From Glebionis coronaria (taxonomy: Eukaryota; Streptophyta; Magnoliopsida; Asterales; Asteraceae): a stretch of DNA of 64,000 nucleotides. The number at the start of each line of letters is the position of its first letter. Position 1 is the stretch's first letter. Below are positions 30,393-41,593 of this stretch, piece by piece. The stretch covers positions 264,713,706 through 264,777,705 of the forward strand of contig CM046877.1 in assembly GCA_025667525.1 (NCBI GenBank). Direction: 5' to 3'. The translations under genes and the position numbers were made by a program. Under the pieces are notes generated by a model. It had not been told where the DNA came from, made no database searches, and saw nothing but the letters and a program-made list of their open reading frames with translations.

Positions 30393-33319
30393 ATGCATAC
30401 TAGATCTTCTAATTATCAAGAGCCCGAGACTCAAGAAGATTTAGCTATGTCAGGTGTAAACAACAATAATCAACCGCACCTTAATAATAACAACAATGTT
30501 CTTCCACAGCCTGATCTTCGGACCATGGAGGAGCTTTGTCAACCTACCATGTTTGAACGAGGAGGACCAATTGCGCCGATGCAAATCAACGCTCATGAGT
30601 TTTTGTTGAAGCACCACATGATTCAGCAAGTGCAAACTAACCCATTCCGTGGATTGCCTGATGATGATGCCAACAAACACCTCGACAAGTTCATTACAAT
30701 CACCCAAAGCATGAAGTTGGCTGGTGCCACAATGGATGAACTTCGCCTACAACTCTTTCCACATACTTTATTACATCATGCCGAGAAATGGTTTGATCGT
30801 CTACCAAAGAATTCTATTCATACTTGGGATGACATGACTCAACGCTTTTTGTCGCGCTACTTTCCACCATCCATGGTCACGAGCCTTCGCAATCAAATCA
30901 GCGGTTTCATGCAAGACCCTGATGAATCTCTTTTTGATGCTTGGGAGCGATATAATGTCTTGATTGATCGTTGTCCAAACCACAACATGCTCCCTGTGAC
31001 CTTAATAGACACTTTCTACAACGGTTTGACTTTTCGAGATCGTGATACGATTAATGCAGCCGCCGGTGGCACATTCATGAAAAGGAGACCCGAGGAGTGT
31101 AGAGAGTTAATTGAGAACATGACTACTCACCACAAAAACTGGGATTCCTCTGCTTCTTCAAGGAACAATCCGAGAGTCAATGTTTCCTCCACTTCAGCAA
31201 ATCCTGATATGACCGAACTCACCCGTGTGCTGACTGAAATGAGCAGAAGTATGCAACTCTTGGCTTCAAACCAACAACAACAACAAGTTAAAGCGGTTGC
31301 TAATCCTTGTGAAACATGCGGCGGTCCTCACTCATACACTGATTGTCCTTCTACACAAGGAAATCCGGAAAATGTGTATGCAGCTTATGGTAATTATTCA
31401 CCGGAAAATTACCAAGCTCGACCTCAAGGGGATAGAAATCTGCTGAGTTATCGATCAAACAATTACCTTTCACCCGGTTTTTCTCCTCAAAACCAAAACC
31501 CCGCCAACAACTATAATAGAAGCAACCAAATCCCACCACGAGCTTCTAATCCTTATCACCCACCCGCCCAACAAACCCCACCCATTACTTCCGATGTTGA
31601 AGCCATCATGAGAACCCAAGGTGAGCAAATCAAGAATCTGCAAAGCCAAATTATCAATCTTAAAGGAGACATTACAAAGCAAGGAAATGAGATTAGATCC
31701 GAGCTTCGAGATAATATTCAATCCTCCTTCAACAATCGAACCAATGATTTGAAGAATATGCTTGCTAGTTTCTTGCCCGCAGCTCAACCTTCTACTTCGA
31801 GTTCTCTACCTTCAAACACCGTCACCAATCCGCGAGCAAATGTGAGTGCTATTACTACTCGTAGTGGGATTACCATTGTCGATCCACCAATCACACCCCC
31901 ATCATCTACACCTCCTCCACCACCATTTATCCCTACTCCTCCTACACCTAGTATTAGTGCACCATTACCGTCTCCGCCTCGTCATGACGATGTTTCCAGG
32001 AAGGACCCTTCAACATCCCAACCTTTACCTGCTACGCCTTCACCTTCACCACCAAAGCCCAATATCCCATATCCTTCTCGTTTAGGAAAGACCAAAATGC
32101 TAACCAAGGAGGACTCTGAAGTGACACGCTATGTGAAGATGATCTCTCAGATGAACTTCAACATTAGCTTTCTTGAAGCACTTGTCCACATGCCCAAAAT
32201 TGTTAAAGCATTTAAGGAATTGCTTAATAAGAAGGAGAAGTTGATTGAACTCGCCAACACACGCTTAAATGAAAACTGCTCTGCAGTTATTCTTAAAGAA
32301 CTTCCGGAAAAGCTTGGAGATCCCGGTCGTTTTGTGTTGCCTTGCGTTTTCAACAAAACTGAAGAATTTACTGCCCTTGTTGATCTCGGGGCTAGTATTA
32401 ATTTGATGCCATTGAGTGTTTGGAAAACACTATCATTACCCGACCTCACTCCAACAAAGATGACTCTTGAACTTGCAAATCGCACTCTCGCTTACCCCGT
32501 TGGTATAGCCGAAGACGTGTTTATTAAAGTTGGCACATTTACTTTCTCGGTCGACTTTGTCGTTGTTGATTATGAAATGGACCCTCGTATTCCTTTAATA
32601 CTTGGTCGGCCATTTTTGAGAACCGGACGAGCTTTAGTGGATGTGGCCGAAGGTGAGTTAATCTTAAGAGTCGGGAATGATTCACAAATTTTTAAAATGG
32701 GGAAGCTTACAGGAAAATCCTTTGGAGGACGAGAATCTGTGAATATGGTTAATGTGCTCGATGACTTTGTCGTTTACAACAATCCTCTATTCGAGTCTTG
32801 CGATGATAATCCACTTTTTGAAGATGATGTGGATGATTCTCTCCCTACTTTGGAACCTTCTCCCATTTATGATTCTCCACCGGTCTTTGATGCTTATGAT
32901 GATGAGTCTAGCTCAGATTCGGATGATTATGATGACCTTACTTCTGAGTATCCCGATCTGCCTACTTACGATGATTTTGATGAGGCTGATACTCTTTCGA
33001 GTGATTCTTCACATGATGAAGATTCTCCGCCATCACTCGCTCCTACTTTGGACGATTACTCATTTGAGGAAGACTTCTCTACGTTTCTCAACACTTACTT
33101 CCCTCATGAGAGTGATGCTCCTCCTTTGGACTTTGAAGATTATCGTCTTGATCCTACTTTGGATTTGAAGCACATTCTTTCAAAGGAGAAGAAACCGGTC
33201 GACACCGAAATCCGCAGCACATATGATTTAACACCTCTTTGTCCCACTTCTAAGGACGAGCTTGTGCTTCTTCGCGGATCTTCTTCCCATTCTGCTGAGC
33301 CTGAGTGCTATTTTCCCTT
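30393..33319 (+). pseudogene. Gag-protease gene, internal copy 2 of D, split by element E
   Basis: Starting at ATG 30393 (MHTRSSNYQEPETQEDLAMSG) the frame is open for about 975 codons until E inserts at 33320. Residues: Gag core about 65-245, zinc knuckle 306-318, coiled coil about 405-460, Pro-rich linker 460-565, protease active Asp 664 in DLGASINL, ILGRPFLRTG at about 737, then the acidic Asp/Ser region. The last 250 bases of the frame resume after E at 37247. Apart from the insertion no lesion was seen. In place, the frame reads into E's LTR for about 21 codons. Confidence 0.9.
33315..33319. repeat. Target-site duplication CCCTT of element E (left)
   Basis: CCCTT at 33315-33319 is repeated at 37242-37246. 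Copy 1 of D has one CCCTT at the same place (near 26131). Confidence 0.94.
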
Positions 33320-33601
33320 TGTAGAAATGCTAAAATGGATCCGGTGGTCTAATGTGGTGGTAAATGGTGGTGGAAGCCATTGATGGCTTAGAGAGAGAGA
33401 AAGAGAGGTTGAGAGTAAAAGTGTATGTATTCCCAAATGAACAAATGACAATCAACACCCCTCCTTGGAAGCTTAGAAGGGGTATATATAGTCACGCACA
33501 CAACCTAAACTTTACAACGAGCCTAGTCTAGACTAAATGTGCGTGACTATGATAACTAACGGGAATTCTTAAATGTCGTCACATAAAGTGAGTTTCCAAC
33601 A
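33320..33601 (-). repeat. 3' LTR of element E (left on + strand)
   Basis: It runs from TGTAGAAATG to TTTCCAACA, followed on the + strand by the polypurine tract (33602-33616, sense CCCATGGGGGAAGAT). The downstream hairpin arm here is degraded by two substitutions relative to the right LTR. Confidence 0.94.
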
Positions 33602-33616
33602 ATCTTCCCCCATGGG

Positions 33617-36290
33617 ACGACGTGTAGAATTCCTTACAATATTCTTCCTACCAAGTACAAAATAATTAAGAACAAGATCTTTCATGAAGCGTCTAATGCT
33701 GATGAAGTCTTCTGAGGCCTTTGACTTCAAAAAGACTCATCTTTAGAGTAACTTGTAGAAGAAATACTGTAACGGCACGAGCTAAGTAACCCATACACTT
33801 CTGGTTAAGGAGAAGCTTCTGAATTAGCTTCCCCCTAATTCATGCCACGTAAACTTGATGTAGAAGCATTTTAAATAGCTTCCCCCTAAACCAACAATCC
33901 TCGTAAGCAACTTCAAAGCTTTCAATAAAGCTTAGGATGATTAAGCGCACAACGGAATCTAACTAGCAAATCCCATCATATAACATGATAATGTTGCTAA
34001 GAGAGATTGAAAGTTTCGGGCACACCAAGTAGATCAACAACTTTTCTTCTCACGCTCGAAAAATTCTTCTGAATTTTTCTTCCCCCTGAGAGTTCAAGTT
34101 ATGCATACCAGAAAGAATCAAGACACTTCTTCCCTCACATAGTTGAAGAAGGTAAATCAATCCCAATTATGAAGCTCAAATACTGAAGTGGACACTTTAT
34201 CCCATTCATGAAGCTGACATCGTAACACCAGAGTCAATTAAGTCCCGGAAATGTACATATCTTCTTCCGGAGATACACCAGAGTCAATTAAGTCCCGGGA
34301 ATGCATATAGGATAATGATGATGTTTAATTGCAACAATCAAACAATTAAACCTCGAATCAGTAGTGTACCGTTTGGAGATTGATAACGACACGAGTTATC
34401 AATAAATTGTACTCGTTGTGCGTTCAATGTGTCTTCTTCTTCCCCCTTGATGGTTTCGAAACTCGGAACCATCAATAAATTGTACGCATATGAACCTGAA
34501 ATCTCGTGAGAATAATAAATAAGCTAAATTATATATTTTGTGAGAATCAGCTGTTGATCGAAAATCTCTTCTCATAAACTCTCCATGGCCACCTTTACCA
34601 TCCCACGTGAAAGCAATTTGAAGTGACCACTGAAAGAATGAACCAGATACATCAAACGTGAAGCTGAATAAAAATCTTTCGATCTTGTGACTTAAGCTTG
34701 CACTATTGTTGAATGAAGAACGGTGGAGAAATCTCTAAGTACTCAATGCATCACTGAAGAAGTCTATAAGCACAACACCTCTTGAAATTATCCACGTCGA
34801 CTAAGCGCGTGACACTGAGTACAACAATGTAACCCCTTTAAGTGATAGTTATCCGAGTCATCAACCATCCACCCCGAACCCGGAAACCAGATAACCAAGT
34901 CTTCATTCTAGGATTAAGCACGAGCAAGTTATCTATTAAAAGATAAAATAAATACACGCCTTCGAAAAATCCGTCTTCAACGTCACGTAATTAATACCCG
35001 ATCAAACAAAATCTGAAGCCACTAAAAAATCGCCCATTTTTTCTTGGTCTCGTCAAAATAAATTCTCGTCACATTTGTCACGTCAATTTGTCACGTCACA
35101 TTTCTCGTCACCCAATCAGTGTCAAGAATAAATTAAAGAACCACAAATGCAACAAAAAAACTACAAATTCAAAAAAGGAACTTGTTTGTTTGAGCATCCA
35201 TTCTCCTTAACAATGTCTCGTCACTTTTGTCCGACCCGATGACGACCAAAGTAAAACTTAATACACAACAAATTTATTTAAAAATTTGTATTTTAAAAAA
35301 ATTTGTATGTATGTTTTACCAAAACACATTAACACACGGCTCAAACATTGTTTTGAAAAATCATGTGAGTCCATCACATATTTTCAGCCCGTGAGAGTTC
35401 ATGGCCCAAAATTCATACCCGGTCCAAAATTGAGTTAACTATCCCTACAACCCGGCCCATCACTTGAAAACTTATACCCGGTTATAACACCTGGTTATAA
35501 GACTTTCCAACCCTAAACAAACTCACAAATAATCCTTCACATAGACTAATCCGCCCCCTTATCCCTAACTTCATCTTCTCCCAACAACTCACCTCGAATC
35601 CTCCGTCCCCCTTTACTCTCCATCAAAAACTCCGTCCCTTTTCAAACCCTTCAATCATTCATCAAATCTCATCCGAATAATTAATCTCAATCTAAAAACC
35701 CACCAAATGAATTCCAAAACAAATCACATACATCGATTCTAATCGATTTCATATGAATCAAATGGGTTCATTTGGAACTGTTATCACCACACAAACATGA
35801 TGAACGTGAGATGATTGTAGGTCCGATTCGAGATGCATGTGGCTGTAAGATCTAAAAACGATCTCGGGTAGGTGTATATGTAGTTTTTCGTTTTGAGTGA
35901 CCTTTAATCGAAACAAAGAGTAGGTTTATAACATACATGTTATTAATCTGAATTTGTTTTCGAAAATTAAAGGATTAAATTCTACATATATGGTCGATGA
36001 TGATATGATTTCGGGTGGTAATGATCTTTCGAGGTCATAATAAATTATAACCCACGAAATTAATCTGAGATCAAAAAGTTTTCTGATTTTATGTTGAGTT
36101 CGAGTCTTGTCAGATTGATAGAGGTTTTAGGTGACGATGGGAGTAGATTAGTTTTGTAGTTGTGGAGATAAAAGGTTGGTCTGTTAAATTGTGTTCGACT
36201 CAGTGAGTTAAACTGAGTCAACTCGGTAATGACCGAGTTGACTCGGTTGAGATGGGTTCGGTTTGGTCACAATTTTGGTCTCGGTTCATG
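33617..36290 (-). other. Interior of element E, no gene
   Basis: No supported coding sequence. It contains a 40-bp tandem duplication (ACACCAGAGTCAATTAAG at about 34230 and 34271). The + strand has a CT-rich, promoter-leader-like segment about 35520-35880 ending at a splice-donor-like GGGTAGGT. Confidence 0.7.
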
Positions 36291-36292
36291 TT

Positions 36293-36570
36293 ATCAAGTC
36301 TTTCTATCGCAATGAACTTTTTTATAAAAAATTCATCGCAATAATTAAACATTCCATCGCAAAGTTTCATCGCAATGTTTTCTATAAAACCCATCGCAAT
36401 AAAAAATCCATCGCAATGTTAGGAATAAACGGGCAGCATGACGACGTGTCTATGCCATTGCGACAGATCCGACCACCCATCGTAATGTGACTCATCGGAA
36501 TGAGTCCCATCGCAATGGGTATGTCGAACCCATCGGAATGTGACAAAAACACTCCATCGCAATCCATGCG
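36293..36570 (-). repeat. CATCGCAATG/CATCGGAATG motif array in E leader
   Basis: A dozen or so copies of ATCGCAAT, ATCGGAAT or ATCGTAAT on the + strand lie 8-45 bp apart; in element sense they read CATTGCGATG and CATTCCGATG. The array lies between the primer site and the interior, in the transcribed leader. Confidence 0.85.
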
Positions 36571-36945
36571 ATCGTACCAAGAAGCAGAAATATTCTACAA
36601 AAGTGTACTTTTCTGGCAAAATCTGGGTTTCTGGGTATGTCCTTATCTCCATCTTAAAAAAAATTAAGATTTAACCATAAAAGAAACAGATCTGTGATTG
36701 TGGCAAACACCTTTTTACCAGTGAACATATGGACCAGATTGGTATACCTTTGACCATGAAAATGATGACGAGACCAAGAAAGAGTAAATTAATACCCCAA
36801 AGCATGTGACAGGTTGGACAAGAAAATAAGCATGACGTGACAAAAAATTTTGACAAAATGGACAAAAATAAATGTAACGAGACACAAAGAATTAAATTAG
36901 ACCACCAAATCAAATATATAAACATGATCCAAGGATGGAACCGTG

Positions 36946-36957
36946 GCTCTGATGCCA
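36946..36957 (-). promoter_or_regulatory. Primer-binding site of element E (initiator tRNA-Met-like)
   Basis: In element sense TGGCATCAGAGC lies 2 bp inside the 5' LTR. It differs from the C and B site by one base (C for T). Confidence 0.85.
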
Positions 36958-36959
36958 AA

Positions 36960-37241
36960 TGTAGAAATGCTAAAATGGATCTGGTGGTCTAATGTGGTGG
37001 TAAATGGTGGTGTAAGCCATTGATGGCTTAGAGAGAGAGAAAGAGAGGTTGAGAGTAAAAGTGTATGTATTCCCAAATGAACAAATGACAATCAACACCC
37101 CTCCTTGGAAGCTAAGGAGGGGTATATATAGTCACGCACACAACCTAAACTTTACAACGAGCCTAGTCTAGACTAAATGTGCGTGACTATGATAACTAAC
37201 GGGAATTCTTAAATGTCGTCACATAAAGTGAGTTTCCAACA
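36960..37241 (-). repeat. 5' LTR of element E (right on + strand)
   Basis: This 282-bp LTR carries hairpin CCCCTCCTT/AAGGAGGGG (37098-37106 with 37114-37122), TATATATA at 37123-37130 and a second stem TAGTCACGCAC/GTGCGTGACTA (37129-37139 with 37179-37189). Confidence 0.94.
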
Positions 37242-37246
37242 CCCTT

Positions 37247-37508
37247 AAAGGAAAAGGTGTTCGACCCCGGTATTGATATTATACAGCCATCTCAGTATCC
37301 ACCTGATGAAATAAAAGGAAATATCTTTGGAATTTATGGAAATCTGCTTGCATCACTTCACCCTTGCTTCCACCGTGCTCTATCTTTGCTTAAGGGAACC
37401 TTGCCTACTCTTCTTTGGCTTGCCTTGTTCGCCTTAAGCCTCTGCTATTTGATGGACGAAAACTATGTCTTTGATCCTGGTGGATATGTTTCATGCTTCT
37501 TCCGTTGA
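37247..37508 (+). pseudogene. 3' end of the gag-protease gene, copy 2 of D (after E)
   Basis: It continues the frame broken at 33319 and ends at the same stop as copy 1. It encodes the FDPGIDIIQPSQYPPDEIKG segment and the hydrophobic TLPTLLWLALFALSLCYLM stretch. Confidence 0.88.
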
Positions 37509-39536
37509 TGATCAAGGTCGAGTCAGGCTAATGACTCGGTTAACAAAAATCAAGCGCTTCTTGGGAGTCAACCCATGCATCTATCTTTTCGCTTTCTTTA
37601 TCATAAGTGTAGGGGAGACCCGTTGGTGTTTGCTCTCTCCTCTCTTCTTCATCAGGGATTCGAGCTTCAATGATCCACTCTTGATGATTCTTGACGACCC
37701 GTGATTCCGTGTCCACTTCTTCCCGGTTCTATCCTAAACTCTTTTCGATTCACTATTTTATATTTTCTTAAATATTAAAATAGGAATCTCTTTAGTTGTC
37801 CTTTCCTTAGCGAGATTTAAACAAAGTGCACAATGTCCTAAGTGTAGGGGAGTTTACTCCCACATGCTTAAACATTGAGGACAATGTTTATCTTAAGTGT
37901 AGGGGGACTTCTATCGAAGTTAAGTGGTCTTTTCCTTGTATTTGTCCTCATTTTAACCGGAAAATCAATTTTTCGACATTTTTCAAAATTTTTGATCTAT
38001 TTTGGCCTATTAGTTTGTCCCTTTGTATAGTTATTTTCTTTCTTTGCTAGAATAAATCTTTAATAGAGTGGTTTTAATTTTCAAACGTTGTGAATCTTTT
38101 GACTCAACCCGAGTTTACTTATCTAAGTTACTCTAGCTAGTATCCTTAACATGTTTAAGTCGAGTTTTGCTAGGCTATTATATAGGGAGCTATAAAACGC
38201 GGAAGTCTTAACTCTCACGGGTTAAGAACAAGAACTTTTCGCAAGTTCCTATAATTGATCCTAGAGAGTCGTTTATTAAGGGAACTTTAAAACACGATTT
38301 CTAAACTTGAAAAAGTCTAAGAGTTTGCAAGATCCTATAGGCGACTCGAAAACCTAAAACTTTGATTTAATAGGCTAAGCATCCACGAGTCTCATTCCTT
38401 GAGATTTTAAACTGTGGAGAACGAGAGATGATAGAGCCAATTATAAGTTTGGTATTCTTTCGGGAATTTATGTGAGTTAATTATAAGCCTATTCTCCCAT
38501 CGCTTGCTAATAAATTTATCTGCTAATAAATAAGGTTGTACGATTTGAAAAGTTACTTAGCTTCTAGCCCAAGATCGTTTAAAAGTTGCTCGGTATGGAT
38601 TAGAGTTCATAGCCAAGGCATAACTTATTGAAGCGGGACGCGAAGATTGGCGAGTCCGAAAAGGCCCTAACAAGGCATGAGGGCTATATTTTGTTGCTAA
38701 AGATCCAAAGTGATGTGAAGAATCATTTATCGAAAATCAATATGAAGGATCGAGACACACGACGAAAAGCAAAAACTCCCCAAAAGTCATGGAGAAGTGT
38801 ATCCGAAAAGACCCTAGCAAGGTATGAGGATAAATAGATCCAAGTCATAAAAGGAGGCGGATCGTTGTATATCAAAGTCCAAAATAAAGATTGGAGAAAA
38901 ATGAAGAAGTCGTGGTCCAAGTATGAATCTCTCAAAACTTCAAGTGAAGAAATTCCTATATGAAGAGAAGACCATAATTTCATGAACGTCTCTTAAGGGT
39001 TGAAGTATGAAGTCGCTGCCAAATATCGGTCCGTGAAAGGTCTCAAATCGCGAAGCGAGTTATGCCAAGATATGAACTTTATGAGGTCCCGAGAAGCAGT
39101 TTTAAAAGATTTTGTCCTTTAGCTAACTATTGATTAAATCGTTCACTTTATTTTCGGCCTAATAAACTATCGAAATAAGTCAAAAATGTATCATCATGAT
39201 CATTCAAGACAAAAATAAAATATAAGAGATAAACCTAGGAATAAGGGAGTCTAAGTGAATAATTGGCCCACATGAGTTCGTGTTAGTCTGCTAACTTATA
39301 ATAACAATGATCTCGTTTTTAAGCTTGGTTTGGAGAAAGTGAAAACTTGAGGATGATGATTATTCATGACATTTCCAAAACCCAAGGTATGCTTTTTGAT
39401 TTATTTACTTTGAATGTTTATAGTTTTCTATCTCTTTAATAAAGGCCAACGTGGAATGATTATGATGAAAAATGTAAACTTGCTTTGTAACTAATGCATT
39501 GCATGAGGACATTGCAATGGTCAAGTGTAGGGGATT
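37509..39536 (+). other. Non-coding 3' region of D, copy 2
   Basis: Nearly identical to 26386-28413. PPT-like modules occur near 37606, 37838 and 37894, with the true polypurine tract at 39523-39536. No gene. Confidence 0.75.
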
Positions 39537-41279
39537 TGATAGGTGTGAAAACACCCATCTTTTCTGCCACTTAATTACAATAATAACCGAGCCAAAACGT
39601 GTATTTTATGTCTTTTATGTCAGAATTATGCGTGGTTTGTGTTTTTGTTGTGATTTAGGACGAACAGGTAAAAAGTGGAGAAAACACGGGCATTCACGGG
39701 CATTTATGGACTTTTATTGAAGAAAAAGATGAAAGACGAAGTCAAGAAGTCAAGAGTGCAAAAAGAACGGAAGTCCAATGCCAATTCTAAAGATTTATCG
39801 AAGAAAAAGTCAAAAGACGGAAGTTTACTTAAAGCCGAGGAACTCAAGTCTTATTTATCGAAGAATTAAAAGACGAGTCCAAAGAAATCCCGAGCCAAAA
39901 GTCATCAAAGTCCAAGATTAACAAAAAGATTAAGAAGGAAGGACTTAAGGGCGCAATTAAGAAGAAAGGAAGGAGGGGAGGAAGCTTCCTCTAACCATCC
40001 CCCTAATCACCTATAAATACTTCTCATTTTCATTTCATTTAGTTTTGTTGACTAATCGTGACAATTAGTTCTTCCACCTTTACTTTTATGCACCTTTAAT
40101 TACTTGCACCTTTAATTACATGTCTTGCACCTTATTTACCATTTAATTTCAAGTAAGTTTTTCTTTTAATTCTCGCACCTTTACTATATCTTGTTGATCT
40201 CATTCTACCTTTCTTTAATCTTTGATTTATATGCTTTTCGTCTCGTTTATTTGTTTAAAGATTACATTTTTATGCTTGTGATTGTTTTAAATCATCTATT
40301 TTCATAGCTTATTTTGTTTCTTTTCAAGTTTATAAAGTTTTTATAAAAGTTATTTTTATATAAAAGTTTGTTTTTCGTAAAGCTTATCCTTTTCGTGTTT
40401 TAAAAGTCTTTAAATTTCTGTTTATTAGCTTTTTCTTAATCGGTTTGCTTTAGGAATTTCGTCTTGTGCTTATTAGGATTATAGCTTATTTTTCTAGCTT
40501 ATTTTGTGTACTTTCCTTCGTATTCCGATCTTACAATCGGAAAAGGGTTTATACATTCCGACCATAGCATCCCATTGCTTGGTCGGAAAAGGGTTTGCAT
40601 ATTCCGATTGGAGAAGCTTTGGTATTCCGATCAGTGTGGTTTTTGGATATTCCGATCAGGTAAGTGTGACAGCATTCCGATTGGGGGACCAGTACTCATT
40701 CCGATTGAGGTGCTTGTTTGGATATTCCGATCTTAGGATTCCGATCAGCATTCCGACCAGGGTTTCTACTATATTCCGATCAGAGGTAAGGACACATTCC
40801 GACTGGGTAGTCTAGTATATTCCGATCAGTGTAAGTGCCAGTTATTCCGATCAGGGGTTTATTCGATATTCCGACAGGTTTGGTTTGATATTCCGACGAG
40901 GTCTAATCGGAATATATTCCGATTTGGCATTGCTTTTCTCGAGTTAACTTTGTTTATTTTTCTTAGTTTACATTTTAATACTTGTCTAATTTTAAATTCT
41001 CGTCACACTTTAATTTTTAGTCATTTAATTATTTTACTTTTCAAAGTTTTTTAATATTGCACGCTTTATTTTAATTAGACTTAGATTTATTTTTAACGCC
41101 TTTAATTTTAACGCATTTTAATTTTACGTCATTTACTTTTATGTTTTGCACTTTTTAATTATACTACAACAACAACACTTTTGCTCTACCAAAATCAACT
41201 GAGTCGCACATAGAACCTAGATCAATTCGTTAAGATATCGAGAACGATAATTTTCTTACTAGCAAAATGCTAGTTATCA
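39537..41279 (+). repeat. LTR3 of element D
   Basis: This 1743-bp LTR has its TATA box at 40012-40019 and motif array at 40520-40925. It ends in GTTATCA followed directly by TSD GTGGG. It shares the CACGGGCATT duplication with LTR1 but most later substitutions with LTR2. Confidence 0.95.
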
Positions 41280-41284
41280 GTGGG

Positions 41285-41593
41285 TCGATTTGTTGGTCGA
41301 GAGTTGTTGGACGTTGAGAGATGAGGGAGTCGAGTGTTTTTGGGTGCGAGTGTAGGATTGTGAGTCGAGAGTGTGAGGGGTTTAGAGTGAAGTGTTGGTA
41401 AGTCGAGTCGAGGGTGTTGATTCGAGAGGGTTGTATAGTGAGTTGAGAGGTGTGGGTGTGAGGTTCAAACGAGGGTCAGATGTGTGGGTGAGGGAGTGGG
41501 TTCGAGAGTAATGTTTTTGATTGAGAGATGATGAATCGTAGTTAAGAATCTGTTTATTGAGAGTCCGATCTAAAGTCGAGTCGTGAGTCCGAT
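41285..41593 (-). other. 5' leader of element B, part 2
   Basis: A 309-bp island of B between D and F, GT-rich on the + strand with many GTCGAG/GAGTC words, ending in GTGAGTCCGAT. No gene. The last five bases (CCGAT) are the TSD of F. Confidence 0.85.

Larger units (their letters stand above)
33320..37241 (-). mobile_element. Element E: non-coding Copia-type LTR element
   Basis: E is 3922 bp with 282-bp LTRs, TSD CCCTT, an initiator-tRNA-Met-type primer site beside the right LTR and a polypurine tract beside the left LTR, so it is on the minus strand. Its 3358-bp interior has no frame over about 95 codons and no recognisable Gag or Pol. It is a non-autonomous element that must have been moved in trans. 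Its leader has a CATCGCAATG array and an antisense CT-rich segment like that in B. The LTRs differ at about 4 of 282 positions. Confidence 0.9.
21206..41279 (+). mobile_element. Element D: tandem three-LTR gag-protease (TR-GAG) retrotransposon
   Basis: The order is LTR1 (21206-22949), internal copy 1 (22950-28413), LTR2 (28414-30145), internal copy 2 (30146-39536, holding E), LTR3 (39537-41279). Both internal copies start with a tRNA-Asp-type primer site and end with the same polypurine tract; one TSD flanks the whole. It encodes Gag and aspartic protease only. Both coding copies are disrupted by different lesions. It lies in the 5' leader of B. Unequal LTR recombination, or recombination of a circular or cDNA copy into an LTR, would give this structure. 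Confidence 0.93.
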
